From assembly GCA_947471745.1 (NCBI GenBank), contig CANJKZ010000084.1, forward strand, positions 1,286,501 to 1,350,500: DNA of 64,000 nt, in the 5' to 3' direction. Of the stretch, positions 46,626 through 59,649 are shown in pieces. Made by a program: the position numbers and the translations under genes. Under the pieces are notes generated by a model that saw only the letters and a program-made list of their open reading frames with translations, was not told the origin of the DNA and ran no database searches. The DNA comes from Closterium sp. Naga37s-1. Its lineage: Eukaryota > Streptophyta > Zygnematophyceae > Desmidiales > Closteriaceae. Numbering within the stretch: the first letter of the stretch is position 1; every line of letters starts with the position of its first letter.

Positions 46626-47364
46626 AACCCCCCCTCGGATTGTTGGCCTTCCAGTTCAGAGCCATTCCAGCCAGCTTGCAGCACTTCAAATGCTGTTGCT
46701 CCACCAGCCTCTTGGTCTTCATGTCTGCCGGCTGCCCCGTCGTCTTCACGTAGCGCAACTCAACTTCACCCGCGGCCACCATGCTCCTCGTCCAATGCCG
46801 TTTCACCATCATGTGCTTCGTGAGGCCATGCAACACAGGGTTCTTAGCAAGAGCAATGGCACCTTGGCTGTCACAGAAGAGTGGGGTAGGTCTTTGCTGC
46901 TCCTCCCCCAATTCAGCCAACAAACGCCGCTGCCACACAATCTCCCGTACAGCATGGAAGAGTGCCATGTACTCGGACTCCATCGAGCTCAATGCTTGGT
47001 CCACCTGCTTCTTGCTCTCCCAAGCAGTTGGGCCTCCACCAACACAGCAAATGAACCCTCCAACACTTGTCATGTCCTCTGGCTCCGATGCATAAGAAGC
47101 ATCAAAGAATGCGGTGAGGAACAAACGCCCGGGTTCAACACCATCCGCGCCCTTTTGGCACCTTTGCGCCGCCGCCGAGTATTGCAGCCCAACGGTCGGT
47201 GTTTGGCCAAGGTACTTGGCTACCCTCATTCCAGCTTCTACCTGCTCCTCATTAGGGCATTGCACAACCCTAACTAACTGCCCGGTAGCAAAGGCAACGT
47301 CCGGCCGAGTGTTTACCGCCGCATACATCAGGCTGCCCACCACCGAGTGAAATCGGCACCTCTC
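46624..47364 (-). pseudogene. Copia-D RNase H, unit 2
   Basis: Copy of 23889-24629 with two amino-acid changes (Thr to Ala, Ser to Leu). Truncated at the same place by copia E. Confidence 0.9.
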
Positions 47365-50300
47365 TGTCAGAATGTTATAGTGCTTACATTTGTGTAGGGT
47401 ATAATGGGGTAGCCCATAAGGGGTACAACCCAATTAGGGTTAGTACTTGTACCCAACTCTTTGCTAGTTCATTCATTCTCGTTCGTTATTCTGACATGAA
47501 TATTAGAGCAGGTCCTCCGCTAGGACCGTTTTTTTTTTGGGCCCACTACAGCGTTGCCCCACTAGCAGCCCCTAGCGGCCCTCGTGCCGCCCCTACTGCC
47601 TTGCGCGCCGCCCTTGTGCGGCCCTCCTCTCGACCCTAGGCCCGCGCCCGTCGTCCCTAGGCCCCGGCCCGTCGCCACTCGCCCCTAGGCCCGCGGCCGT
47701 CGCCCCTAGCCCATCGCCCCTAGGTCCCGGCCCGTCGCCACTCGCCCCTAGGCCTGTGACAGTAGCCCCTAGCCCCGGCCCGTCGACCGTTGCCCCTAGG
47801 CCCGAGCACGTCGCCCCTAGGCCCGTCGCCCCTAGGCCCTGGCCCGACGCCCGTCACCCGTCGCCCGGCACCCGTCGCCCCCTAGGCCCCGGCCCAAGCC
47901 CGTTGCCCCTAGGCCCAAGCACGTCACCCCTAGGCCTGTCGCCTCGGCCCGTCGCCCCTCGGCCTGTCGCCTCTAGGCCCGCCGCCCCGGCCCGTCACCC
48001 CTAGGCCCGTCGCCCCGGCCCGCAGCCCGTCGCCCCTAGGACCCCGCCCCGGCCCGTCGCCCCTAGGCTCGTCGCCCCGGCCCGTTGCCCCTAGGACCCC
48101 GGCCCGACGCCCGTCGCTCACGGCCCGTCGCCCCCACCCCTAGGCCCCGGCCCGTCGCCCCTAACCTAGGCCCCGGACCGTCACCCCTAGCCCCGAATCG
48201 CGCCCGTTGCCCCTAACCTAGGCCCCGGCCCGTCGCACCTGGCTCCGGCTCTTGCCCGTCGCCCCTAGCCCCGGCCAATCGCCCCTAGCCCCGGCCAATC
48301 GCCCCTAGCCCCGACTCGAGCCCATCGCCCCTAGGCTCCGGCCGGCCCGTCGACCCCAGGCCCCGCGCACCGCCTCTTGCGGCCCGCCCCTTTGCCTTTG
48401 CAGCCCACGAGTCGCCCTTGCAGCCCCACGCGCCGCCCCTGGTGGCCCACTAGCCGCCCCTGCTGCCCTGCTAGCTGCTCCTTGCCCTCTCGCAACCGCT
48501 GCTACCCTACTTGCCGCCCCTCTCTGCTGCCTGCTCTTATCCCTGCGCTGCTGGCTGTGCCGCTATGGATTCTCTTCGCGTCCTTGCTTTCGATCCTGAG
48601 GGCCACCCTATTCAGTTTGACACGTGGCTCGACGACCTGCAGCTGTTCCTACTAAGCGACGACAGTGTTTCGTTGTTTGACCACACGTCTAGCGCCGCTC
48701 CCGCCCCTCCCACCACAGCTGACAGTGCAACCCGCTCACAGTGGCTTACTCGTGACGCTGCTGCCCGCTTAGCCATTCGCAACCACCTGCCGTTAGCCGA
48801 AGGCGCTCACTTTGGACACCACAGGACAGCAGAGGCACTGTACAACGCTGTCGTCGCTCGCTACTCCTCGCCTGCCACTTCTGCTCTAGGCCGCCTCCTC
48901 CTGCCCTACCTGTTCCCCGAGCTGTCCGCCTTTGCCATAGTAGAGGACCTAGTCTCCCACCTTCGCACTAGCGATGCTCGCTATCGTGCTGCCCTCCCAG
49001 CAGAGTTCCTTGCCAAGAACCCACCCCCGATGTACATCACTCTTTACTTCATAGTCACCCACCTCCCTGAATCTCTCCGCGCTATCAGGGACCACTTTCT
49101 TTCCCTTGACCCCACAGCCCTCACTGTTGACCTTCTCGAGCAGCACCTCCTTGCAGCAGAGACTAGTGTAGTCAATGTAGGTGCTGCTCGTGGCACTCCT
49201 CGCACGCCCTTCTTTGAGGGGTGCTCCCCCTCCCCCCTTGCTCCCTCCTACGCCTCTGCTGCTGCTGCTGACGTCCCTGGTGTTGCGGACGTCGGGGCCG
49301 CTTCTGCTGGTGTGAAGCGCCGCAGCAGCAAGGGCAAGGGTGGTAGGGGTGGTGGCGGTGGCAACGGGGGTGGTAGTGGGGGCAGCAGTGGGGGTGGTGG
49401 AGGCAGTGGAGGTGGTGGCAATGGCAGGAGTGGGGGTATTGGTGGCGGCGGTGGAGGCAGCGGTGGGAGTGGCGGTAGTGGCAGCGGTGGGAGTGGTGGC
49501 GCTCGGACTAGAGCTCAGCGTGGAGGTACTGGAGGAGGCTAGAGGCAGCAGCGGCAGCGTCGGAACGAGACCCCGTCACCCCAGCAGCTTCGTGAGTGGT
49601 TTTCTCAGCGTGGGGCGTCTGGGGGTAGTGTTAGCTGCCCGTATGTCATTCGCAAAAGTGACCGTGCTGGTCAGACATGCGAGAAGCTTCACACTCAGCA
49701 CCGCTGCTTCTCCCGCCTGGACGACGCTTGGCGCGCAGAGTTTGGTGACAAGGCTGAGCGCCCCCGGTGGGCAGAGCCGCTTAGGACTGGTGTTGCTATG
49801 TTTGACATAGACTTTGATGCTATCCATGCTGCAATGTATGCTTTGTCAGCTATTGCTGAAGGTGACTGTTACCTGTGTGTGCCGCCTGACCCAGGTATAG
49901 AGGTTGCTGCTCTAGGCGCTACTCAGTCTGTTCTCCCTAGTACTACACTTGCTGCGGCCTTGCACACCTTTACACTTGACTCAGGTGCCTCACGCTGTTT
50001 CTTTTGCGACAGCACCACCCTCACTCCTCCCTCTGCACCTGTACCGGTCAGGCTGGCTGACCCCTCCGAGGGTCCAGTCCCCGCCCATTCCTCCACTGTG
50101 CTCCCGTGTCCGGCGGTTCCGTCCGGCTCACTGTCAGGCCTTCACCTCCCCTCCTTCTCTACGAACTTGGTGAGTACCGCTGCCCTCCAGGACGCGATGG
50201 TCACTACCACCACTCCTGGGGGTCAGCGTGTGTCGATCTGCACGTGTACACGGACGAGTCATCACCTGGCCACGTTTACTCGTCGGCCAGGGTTGTGTCT

Positions 50301-51008
50301 GTATACACTGGCTACCGAGCCTCCTCAGGTAGCTGCGTCTGTTGAGGTGTCCGAGTCAGGTCAGGTAGCACCCCCTTGCTCGTGTCGCCTCCTGTCGCAC
50401 CAGACCCTTCTGTGGCACCACCGCCTGGGTCACCCCTCCCTGCCACGCCTTCGTGGCATGCACTTCCGCCTCCATGTCTCTGGTCTTCCCAGGTATCTGC
50501 CTCCCCTCCCACCCTTGCCTGCCCCGCCCTGCCTTTCGTGCGTCGAGGGGCGGCAGCGCGCCGCTCCTCACTCCTCCTCGTTTCCCCCGACGACTGCTCC
50601 CCTGCAGACTCTCCACATGGACGTGTGGGGCCTAGCTCGCGTCAGTGGAGAGGGCCGCGAGCGCTACTTTCTACGCGGTACACCACGGTCTTCCCCTTGC
50701 GCAGCAAGGGTCAGGTCGTTGATGTCTTGATCCCTTGGATCTGCACTGTCCGTCTCCAGCTCCGCGAGCGGTTCTGTACGGACCTTCCTGTCCTACGTCT
50801 GCACTCTGACAGAGGTGGTGAGTTCTCCTCCGACCTCTTGCGGGAATTTTGTCGTGGGGAGGGCATTCTCCAGTCGTTCACGCTTCCCGAATCCCCTCAG
50901 CAAAATGGGATTGCTGAGCGCTGCATTGGCCTAGTCATGGAGGTCGCTCGTACCTCCATGATCCTTGCGGCTGCTCCCCATTTTCTGTGGCCGTTTGCGG
51001 TCCGGTAC
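47365..51008 (+). mobile_element. Copia-E, unit 2
   Basis: Copy of 24630-28273: LTR 47365-47496, leader repeats to about 48375, gag-protease-integrase from ATG 48566, TAG at 49540-49542, the deletion of the VVDDYS codons at about 50673, ending at the TRIM. Confidence 0.9.
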
Positions 51009-51222
51009 TCTGACACCCCCCCGCACTGGGATGCCCGAAGTGCACACACTGGGATTCGAACCCGAGACCTTCGCTCTGATACCATGTCAGAATACCAACC
51101 ACTAGACCATTGGGATAAAAGGGCTTGTTAAGTAGCGGGTCAGTGCGCCCATAACCCCCCAGGACAACGAGCCTGTAACCCTTCCCTAGGATCAATCGGG
51201 GATCACCAGTGGACCTCTGACA
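51009..51222 (-). mobile_element. TRIM-like element, unit 2
   Basis: Copy of 28274-28487; LTR 51085-51222, internal region 51016-51084, A-box 51099-51109, B-box 51052-51062. No difference was noticed. Confidence 0.75.
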
Positions 51223-51928
51223 GAATTGTGATTGAACTTGTAGTGCGTCCAATGTCTTCTCTTGTCCAGGTGAAGACTGTGTGTGTGGCGCGAAGCTGAT
51301 GGAGCCACGTTGAGGTTCGTACGGAGCAAAGGTGGGTTGCTGTTGATTTCCGCGCGCATACGATGAACCGTCGAGGCTCATCGGAGTAGCTCTGTTGTTG
51401 TTGTCGCTGTTGTTTGATTGTGCAAGAGATGCTTGCTGGTATTTCTCGTAGAAGGACATGAAGGAGAAGAATTTCTCCATCATGTTTGGGTCGAAGCCCG
51501 CTGCTTGATTCCCGGGAGTTTCGGTTGACTCCGCAGCTGGTCTTGTTACTGTGCCTTCCTCTATCTGTAGGCCAGAGGCTGGAGGTGGAGTAGGAGTAGT
51601 GCCGAGAGACCCTTTAGAGGAGCTTCTCTCCTTCTGTGTTGCCATGTCTTGTGTTTGTCGTAGGAGTTTTTGAAAAATCGATCTTGCCTTGTTTGCTCTC
51701 ATACCAGGTTGGGCTGAGAAAATAGCCCTTAGAATCTTTCAAGGCTAAGACCTCTTGTTGAAGTAGGGATGTTGTAGTTGAGGAAGCGTAATAGTAGTAT
51801 TAACTTGAACCACCTTGCACAGGTATGTGAGAACAAGATTAGTTGATAATAGCATGGGCATACAAAGCTTTTATATGATTACAAAGGAATATGGAAAGTT
51901 CTAATTTAACTGTTTCTGCTGTTGCGGT
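51223..51928 (-). pseudogene. LTR element G 5' end, unit 2
   Basis: Copy of 28488-29193, again between the TRIM and the 3' LTR of copia F. Confidence 0.55.
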
Positions 51929-52285
51929 TGTCAGAATAACAAACTATAATGGATGAACTAGCAATCAGTTGGGTACAAGTACTAACCCTAATTGGGTTGT
52001 ACCCCTTATGGGCTACCCCACTACAGCCTACACAAATGTATAAGCTATAATGTTCTGACACACCCCCATAGGCGAAGTGGGGGAGAACAAGTGGTCACAA
52101 GACCAGTCAAGAAACGCAAGCAAGCTCAGGGTGGATCACAAAGTTACCACGCAGTCCGAGCAAAAGCAAAGGGCCACAAGGCCAGTTCACATGCAGAGTT
52201 ATATAAAGGGAACAAACAATACAGTGATCATACCCTAGCAAGAACAAGCATGCAAGTATATATAGAGATCACAGTACAAACAGGG

Positions 52286-55200
52286 TCAAGCAGTGAGCAA
52301 GTGAGGCAAAGTGGGCACAAGGCCTAACACAGTAGCAAAGCGCTGATGATCACCAGGCGGAAGCGACTTGGTGAAGACATCAGCAGTGTTGGCCCGAGTG
52401 GGCACGTACGCACGACCAAGCTGGCCACGCTGCTACAACTCTCGAGCAAGGAAGTATCGCAGAGCGATGTGCTTCGTTCTGTGCTCGAGTCTGTGCTCCT
52501 GACACAAGGCAATCATGGCCTTGTTGTCTACGAACAGGACTGGAGGCGAACGAGGCTGCTCTCCCAAGTCGGTCCGCAAGTAGGTGAGCCAGCGTAGCTC
52601 CTGAGCAGCCATGGCTCCGGCGTAGATCTCAGCCTCACAACTGGAGCTGAGAACCGAAGACGAGCGGGTAGACCGCCAAGAAACGGAGCCGGACCCACGG
52701 CTGAAGGTGTAACCCTGTGACGACCGCTGCGTAGCTGAGTCGTCAACCCAGGTTGCGTCTGCGTGACCAGTGAGGACAACTGGACCCCGTCCTCCAAGCA
52801 CGAGCCCCATGCCCGACGTACTGCAGAGGTAACGCAGTACCCTCTTTGCAGCATCCCAGTGCACCTTTCGGTGCCTACTGGGAGCCACGTAGCGAGCCAG
52901 AAGGCTGAGAGGGTACGCGAGGTCAGGTCGTGTGCAAATCATCAGGTACATGAGGCAACCCACAAGCTCTGGGTACGGACCACTCGGCTCTACGGACTCG
53001 TCCGAAGGTGGAGCTGAGAGCGAGTGGCTGGTAGACAGAGGAGTGAGCTGTGGCGAGGAGTACTGGAAGCCGAAGCGCTGAAGGACCTGGTGCACCATGT
53101 GTGACTGAGTCAGTGTGATGGTGCGCAGTGCTATGTATCGGGTGATCTGCAGGCCAAGATAGCTGCGCAGTTCACCCGGGTCAGTGCAGGTGTGTCTCTT
53201 CTGCAGCTTGGACTTCACAAGGGTTAGTGCCTCAGTGTCAGCAGTGGCAAAGACGAGGTCGTCGATGTACACTAGGACGTAGAACGGCGGCAGCGACGTG
53301 TCGGTGCGTAGAAACAGCGACGGGTCTGCTGTAGAAGGAGCAAACCCAAGAGCCGCAAGTGTAGTCCTCAGTGTCTCGTGCCACTCGCGAGGTGCGTGGC
53401 GGAGACCGTAGACTGGCCGGCGGAGGCTCCACTGAGTACCTGCAGGAAACGTCCCAGTGAAACCAGGTGGTCGGCGCAGCCAGATCTCCTCATGCAGGCT
53501 GCCCTGCAGGAAGGCTGTACTGAAGTCCAGGGAGTGCAACTCGTAGTCACGCTGAGCAGCGACCTGCAGCAACACCCGAAGAGTAGTCATCTTCGGGGTG
53601 GGGGAGAAGGTGTGGAAGTAGTCAACTCCCTGTCGCTGGCTGAAGCCTCGAGCAACGTAACGAGCCTTGAAGGCAGGCGGAGAACCCGGCGGCCGCTTCA
53701 CCCTGAAAATCCACATGCCATCGACTATGTTCGCCCGAGACGGGGGAACTTCATCGACGTAGGTGCCTGTGGACTTCCAGGATGCCATCTCGGCATCCAT
53801 AGCTGCCTGCCACTGAGAGGAGTAAGGACCCGTAATCGCCTCTGCGTAAGAGCGCGGGGTCGGGATGTCTGGAGCATCCGGGTCTCCCTTAGGGGCAAGC
53901 AGCATGGAAGCGAAACGAGGTACAGCAGCTGCAAGACACTCAAAGTCCTCCTGCCTGTCCTCAAGGACGTCCGTGCCAAGAGCACACTCACCCTCGACGG
54001 ACGGAGGACTGGCAGACACTGACTCAGCAACGAGAGCAGTGGCGTAGTTGAGACGGCAGGCAGCATCAAAGTCAAGCAGCTCAGCAACGAGAGCAGACGC
54101 AGCAGCAGATTCAAAGTACGGGTCAGTGACAGCAGTGGCAAGGAGACGAGCGACAGTGGGACTGGCACCATGCGCTCGGTCAGACTCAAGGTCAGGGACC
54201 TCAGGAAGAGAGGACTCAGGAGGAGCAGGCAGAGGAACACGCAGTGGAACAGAAGAAGGACGGAGTGCCATAGCGTGCGTGCCGGGGACAGGAGGAGGAC
54301 GCGAACGAGGAGCGCGATGAGCAGTGCGAACAGGCGAGACAGGACGAGACGCAGGCTCACGACGCTCTGTAAGACCTCCGCACTGCTCAGTGTAAGGAGA
54401 GGGAGCAGGCAGTGGGGAGGCTGGCTGTAACGGCAGCTGCGACTGGTCAGGCGGTGGACACAGGAAGGGAGGAGGAAGACCAGTAGACGGGACACAAAGA
54501 ACCTGCTGAAGCAGGGGAACGAAGTACGGTCGCGGCCGCACAGTGTCTCCAGCACCTCCAGCTCCAGGGTCAACAGCTCCAGCTCCTGCTTCTCCAGCGC
54601 CTCCGGCGCCAGTGCCTCCAACTCCAGCTCCTGCAGCCCTAGTGTCTCCTGCACCAGGGCCCCCAACTCCAGCTACTCAAGCTCCAGCGCCTACAGCGCC
54701 AGCTGCTCCAGGCTCCGTAGGGTCTCCAGCTCCAGCGCACCCAACACCACCAGACCCGATAGCTCCAGTAGGAACAGCAGCACCTCCAGCTCCAGTGTTT
54801 CCAGCCCCTCCAGCTCCGGGAGCCCCACTCCGACGGTGCGGGCGCCGAACAAGCCACTCATGCAGCTGCTGCGAGGACAGTCGCGGCGAAGCACCAGCAG
54901 GACCTCCAGACAAAGCAGCACCCCGAGGCTCAGCACCCCCAGACTCCGCACCCTCCGACTCAGCACCCCCAGACTCAACACCCTCAGGCTCAGCACCCCT
55001 AGACCCAGCATCCTCAGACCCCGCACCCCCAGACGCAGCACCCCCAGACGCAGCACCTGGAGCAGCACCTGAGACGACAGCTACCTGAACAGGCGGAGTG
55101 CCAGGGAGAGGGTCTACCTGAGACACTCCCGAGGGAGCAGGACCCTGGGGCGGGAGGGGGTCTACCGGAGGTGGACCGAGAGCAAGGAAGAGTGGCGGGG

Positions 55201-58018
55201 GCGGGGGAGGGGCAGATCGATAGGGGAAGAGACGGTAGAAGGGAACCGACTCATCGAACGTGACGTCCTGAGAGGGGAGGACACGGCGCGAGATGGGGTG
55301 GTAAAACTGCCAGCCAAGGGCGTCAGGGACAAAGCCAAGGAAGACGCAGGGAATGGCGCGGGCGGAGAGCTTGTCCGCGGACGTATCGCGAACAAAGGCA
55401 CGAGAACCCCAGACCCAGAACACCGACGCATCGCCAACCTTCCTCGTCCAACGCAGTGTGGGCGAGGTCTCCGGCAAGGAGACACGGGGCCAGAGGTTGA
55501 GCTGATGCGCAGCGTACCGGACCGCAAACGGCCACAGAAAATGGGGAGCAGCCGCATGGATCATGGAGGTACGAGCGACCTCCATGACTAAGCCAATGCG
55601 GCGCTCAGCAATCCCAGTTTGCTGAGGGGAGTCCGGAAGCGTGAACGACTAGAGAATGCCCTCCCCACGACAAAAGTCCCGCAAGAGGTCGGAGGAGAAC
55701 TCACCACATTTGTCAGAGTGCAGACGCAGGACAGGGAGGTCCTGACCGAACCGCTCGCGTAGCTTGAGACGGACTGTGCGGATCCAATGGATCAAGACAT
55801 CAGAGACCTCACCCTTGCTGCGCAAGGGGAAGACCGTGGTGTACCGCGTTTAGTCGTCAACTACCAGCAGAAAGTAGCGCTCGCGGCCCTGTCCACTAAC
55901 GCGGGCAGGGCCCCACACGTCCATGTGGAGAGTCTGCAGGGGAGCAGTCGTCGGGGGAAACGAGGAGGAGTGAGGAGCGGCGCGCTGCCGCCCCTCGACG
56001 CAAGGAAGACAAGGCAGGGCGGGCGAGGGCGGTAAGGGAGGCAGAGACCTGTGGAGACCAGAGTTAAGGAGACGAGAGTGCATGCCACGAAGGCGTGGTA
56101 GGGAGGGGTGACCCAGGCAGTGGTGCCAAAGAAGAGTCTGGTGCGACAGGAGGCGACACGAGCAAGAGGCGGCTACCTGACCTGACGAGGACACCTGAGC
56201 AGACGCAGCGACCTGAGGAGGCTCGGTAGCCAGCGTGTACAGACTCGACCATGGCCGACGAGTGAACGTAGCTAGGTGACGCCCCGTCCGTGTGCACGTG
56301 CAGATCGACACACGCTGACCCCCAGGAGTGGTGGTAGTGACCATCGCATCCTGAAGGGCAGCGGTACTCACCAAGTTCGTAGAGAACGAGGGGAGGTGAA
56401 GACCTGAGAGTGAGCCGGACGGAACCGCCGGACACAGGAGGACAGTGGAGGAACGGGCAACGACCGGGCCCCCAGAGGGGTCAGCCAGTCTGACCGGGAC
56501 AGGTGCAAGGAGAGGAGTGAGAGTGGTGCTGTCACGAAAGAAACAGCGCGAGGCGCCGGAGTCCAACGTGAAAGTGTGCAAGGCCTCAGCAGGCCCAGTA
56601 CCAGGGAGAGTACCAGACGCACTAGCACCTAGAACAGCAGCCGCTATACCTGGGTCATGTGGCACACACCAGTAACAGTCACCCTCAGCACTAAAAGACA
56701 AAGCATACATGGCAGAGATAATAACATCATAGTCAAGGTCAAAGATAGCAACTCCTGACTGAAGCAACTGCTCCCAGCGAGGGCGCTCGACGTCGTCACC
56801 AAACTCAGCACGCCAGGCGTCGTCAAGGCGGGCAAAGTAGCGGCGCTCAGTGTGAAACCTCCCGCATGTCTGGCCCGCACGGACACCCGTGCGAATGACA
56901 TACGGGCAGGTCTCACTACCCTCACCCGTCCCACGCTGAACCAACCACTCACGGAGCTGCTGAGGCGTCTGGGTCTCGCTCCGACGCTGCTGCTGCTGGC
57001 CGCGACCACCACCAGGGCCTCCACGCCGAGGTCCAGACCTACCACCACCGGTCCCACCGCCTCCACTGCCGCCACCCCCTCCGCTGCCTCCACCGCCGCA
57101 ATCAGAGCCTCCACCGCCACCACCAGTCCCACCGCCGCCACCACCTCCACTGCCTCCACCTCCTCTACCGCTGGCCCCACTACCGCTCCCACTGCCACCT
57201 CCACCACCACCGTTGCCTCCTCCACTACCCCGGCCACCCTTGCCCTTGCTGTTGCGGCGCTTCGCACTAGTCGAAGCAGCACCAACGTCCTCAGGAACAG
57301 AGACGTCTGCAGCAGCAGCAGAGGCGAAGGAGGGGGAAAGGGGGGAGGGGGAGCACCCCTCAAAGAAGGGTGAGCGCGGAGTGCCACGAGCAGCACCTAC
57401 AGCAACTGCACTAGTCTCAGCTGCGAGGAGATGCTGCTCGAGGAGGTCAACAGTGAGGGAGGTGGGGTCGAGGGTGAGGAAGTGGTCCCTGACAGAGCAA
57501 AGGGAGTCAGGGAGGCGAGTGACTATGAAGTAGAGGGTGATGAACATGGGGGGCTGGTTCGGGGGAAGGAACTCAGCAGGGACGGCAGCGCGGTAGCGAG
57601 CGTCGCTAGTGCGCAGGTGGGTAACCAGGTCCGCTACTGTGGCAAAAGCCGACAGCTCAGGGAACAGGTAGGGCAGTAGCAGCCTGCCAAGAGCAGCAGT
57701 GGCAGGGGAGGAGTAGCGAGCAACGACAGCGTGGTACAGGGCCTATGCTGTCCTGTGCTCTACAAAGTGAGCACATTCGGTCGCGGGCAGGTGGTTGCGA
57801 ATGGCCAAGCGGGCAGTAGCGTCACGAGACAGCCACTGGGAACGAGTCGAGACGTCAGCTGTGGCGGGAGGGGCTGGAGCGGCACCGGACACGTGGTCAA
57901 ACAGTGAGACAATGTCCTTAAGATCGCTCAGTAGGTACAGATGCAGATCATCGTGCCACGTGTCAAATGCTACAGGTCTGCCCTCTGGGTCGAACGCGAG
58001 AACTCTAAGCAAAGCCAT
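52286..58018 (-). pseudogene. Copia-F gag-pol, one frame with five premature stops
   Basis: From ATG 58018 (MALLRVLAFDPEGRPVAFDT) to TGA 52286 the frame never shifts: 1911 codons including the stop, the usual single polyprotein of plant copia elements. Order: gag capsid region, Gly-rich region, nucleocapsid-like motif (CPYVIRTGVRAGQTC then H, last Cys replaced by Tyr), protease FTLDSGASRCFF, integrase (WHHCLGHP, CLPCVEG, LHMDVWGP), repeat linker, reverse transcriptase (VLVYIDDLVFA), RNase H. Premature stops: TAG 57743, TAA 55850 (in VVDD*), TAG 55649 (GIL*SF), TGA 54677 (linker), TAG 52433 (REL*QRG). Two of the five are at conserved Gln codons. Confidence 0.92.
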
Positions 58019-58079
58019 AGTGGCGCAGGACGCAGGAGCAGCAGTAGTCGTAGGAGCAGCAGTAGCAGTAGCTAAGGGT

Positions 58080-59470
58080 CAAGGGGCGGGGCCGAGGGTC
58101 CTATGGGCCGAGGGGCCAAACAAGGGGGGGGGGGGGCGAGGGGCCTAGGGGGGCCGAGAGGCCTAGGGTCCGAGGGCCCAAACAAGGGGGGGGCCGAGGG
58201 GCCGAGGGGCCTAGGGGGGCCGAGAGGCCTAGGGGGCCAAGGGGCCAAACAAGAGGGCCTAGGGGCCGAGGAGCCTAGGTGGCCGAGAGGCCTAGGGGGC
58301 CGAGGGGCCAAACACGAGGGCCGAGGGGCCAAGGGGCCTAGGGGGGGCCGAGAGGCCTAGGGGGCCAAGGGGCCACACGAGAGGGTCGAGGGGCCGAGGG
58401 GCCTAGGGGCCGAGGGGCCAAACAAGGGGGGGCCGAGGGGCCGAGGGGCCTAGGGGGCCGAGAGGCCTAGGGGGCCGAGGGGCCAAACAAGAGGGCCGAG
58501 GGGCCTAGGTGGCCAAGAGGCCTAGGGGGCCAAGAGGCCTAGGGGGCCAAGGGGCCAAACGAGAGGGTCGAGGGGCCAAGGGGCCTAGGGGGCTGAGGGG
58601 CCAAACACGAGGGCCGAGGAGGCCGAGCCTAGGGGCCGAGTCTAGGGGCCAAGGGGCCGAGGGGCGGGGCCGAGGGGCCAATCAAGGGGGGCCGGGCGCG
58701 GGCTAGGTACGGGGCCGGGCGCTGGGCAGGTACGGGGCCGGGCGCTGGGCTCTGAACTGGGGCCGAGGGGGCAAACAAGGGGCCGGCCGCGGGCTAGGTA
58801 CGAGGCCGGACGCGGGCTAGGTACGGGGCCGGGCGCTGGGCGAGGGACGGGGTCGGGCGTGGGTGTCGACGGGCCGGGGCTAGGTACGGGGCCGGGCGCG
58901 GGCTAGGTACGGGGCCGGGCGCGGGCGTCGACGGGCGCGGGCTAGGGAAGGGGCCGGGCGCGGGGCTAGGTACGGGGCCTGGCGCTGGCTTGGGACTCTG
59001 CCAGGCGCGGGCGAGGTATGGGGCCGGGCGCTGGGCTAGGAAGGGGGCCGAGCGCGGGCTAAGTACGGGGCCGGGCGCGGGTGTCGACGGGGCGCGGGCT
59101 AGGTACGGGGCCGGGCACGGGTGTCGACAGGGCGCGGGCTAGGTACGGGGCCGGGTCGCGGGCTAGGTACAGGCCGGTCGCGGGCGTCGACAGGGCGCGG
59201 GCTAGGTAAGAGGCCGGGCACGGGTGTCGACGGGGCGCGAGCTAGGTACGGGCCGATCGCGGGCTAGGTACGGGCCGGGCGCGGGCGTGAGACAGGGCCG
59301 AGCGCGGGCTAGGTACGGGCCTATCGCGGGCTAGGTACGGGCCAGGCGCGGGCGAGAGACGGGGCCGAGCGCGGGCTAGGTACGGGCCGGTCGCGGGCGC
59401 GGTAAGGGCTGGGCGCGGGGCTATGAATGAGGCCGGGCGCGGGGATAGGGGCGATGGGCCTAGGGAGGTA
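58080..59470 (-). repeat. Copia-F leader repeats
   Basis: Two array types: 58080-58700 of GGCCGAGGGGCCTAGGGGGC type and 58690-59440 of GGGCTAGGTACGGGGCCGGG type with GTCGACGGG interruptions. They fill the interval between primer site and gag and have no credible coding content. Confidence 0.9.
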
Positions 59471-59649
59471 GTCGCAGTGTAGCAGGTGGTGGGCCCAAGT
59501 ACCCTACTCTGATTCCATGTGAGAATAACAAACGAGAATGAATGAACTAGCAATCAGTTGGGTACAAGTACTAACCCTAATTGGGTTGTACCCCTTATGG
59601 GCTACCCCACTACAGCCTACACAAATGTATAAGCTATAATGTTCTAACA

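Larger units (their letters stand above)
32697..55434 (+). repeat. Tandem segmental duplication, unit 2
   Basis: Second copy of 9964-32696. It begins at 32697 directly after the broken copia F of unit 1 and ends at 55431-55434 inside the complete copia F, after which copia F continues uninterrupted. This is the order expected for a simple direct tandem duplication with a single new junction. Confidence 0.95.
51929..59649 (-). mobile_element. Copia-F, full-length element
   Basis: The 7721-bp element is on the minus strand: 3' LTR 51929-52060, 5' LTR 59518-59649 (132 bp each, about five differences), flanks GCGGT (51924-51928) and GGGGT (59650-59654), a 5-bp target duplication with one mismatch. 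Primer site TGGAATCAGAG (degenerate), GGGCCC at 59491-59496, a repeat leader of about 1.4 kb, then one gag-pol frame. The part left of 55434 belongs to duplication unit 2; the rest is single copy. Confidence 0.92.

Noticed and set aside
9964..55434. The 22.7-kb unit as one giant transposon
   Set aside because: Its ends have no inverted repeats or target duplication; it begins in plain DNA and ends within copia F.
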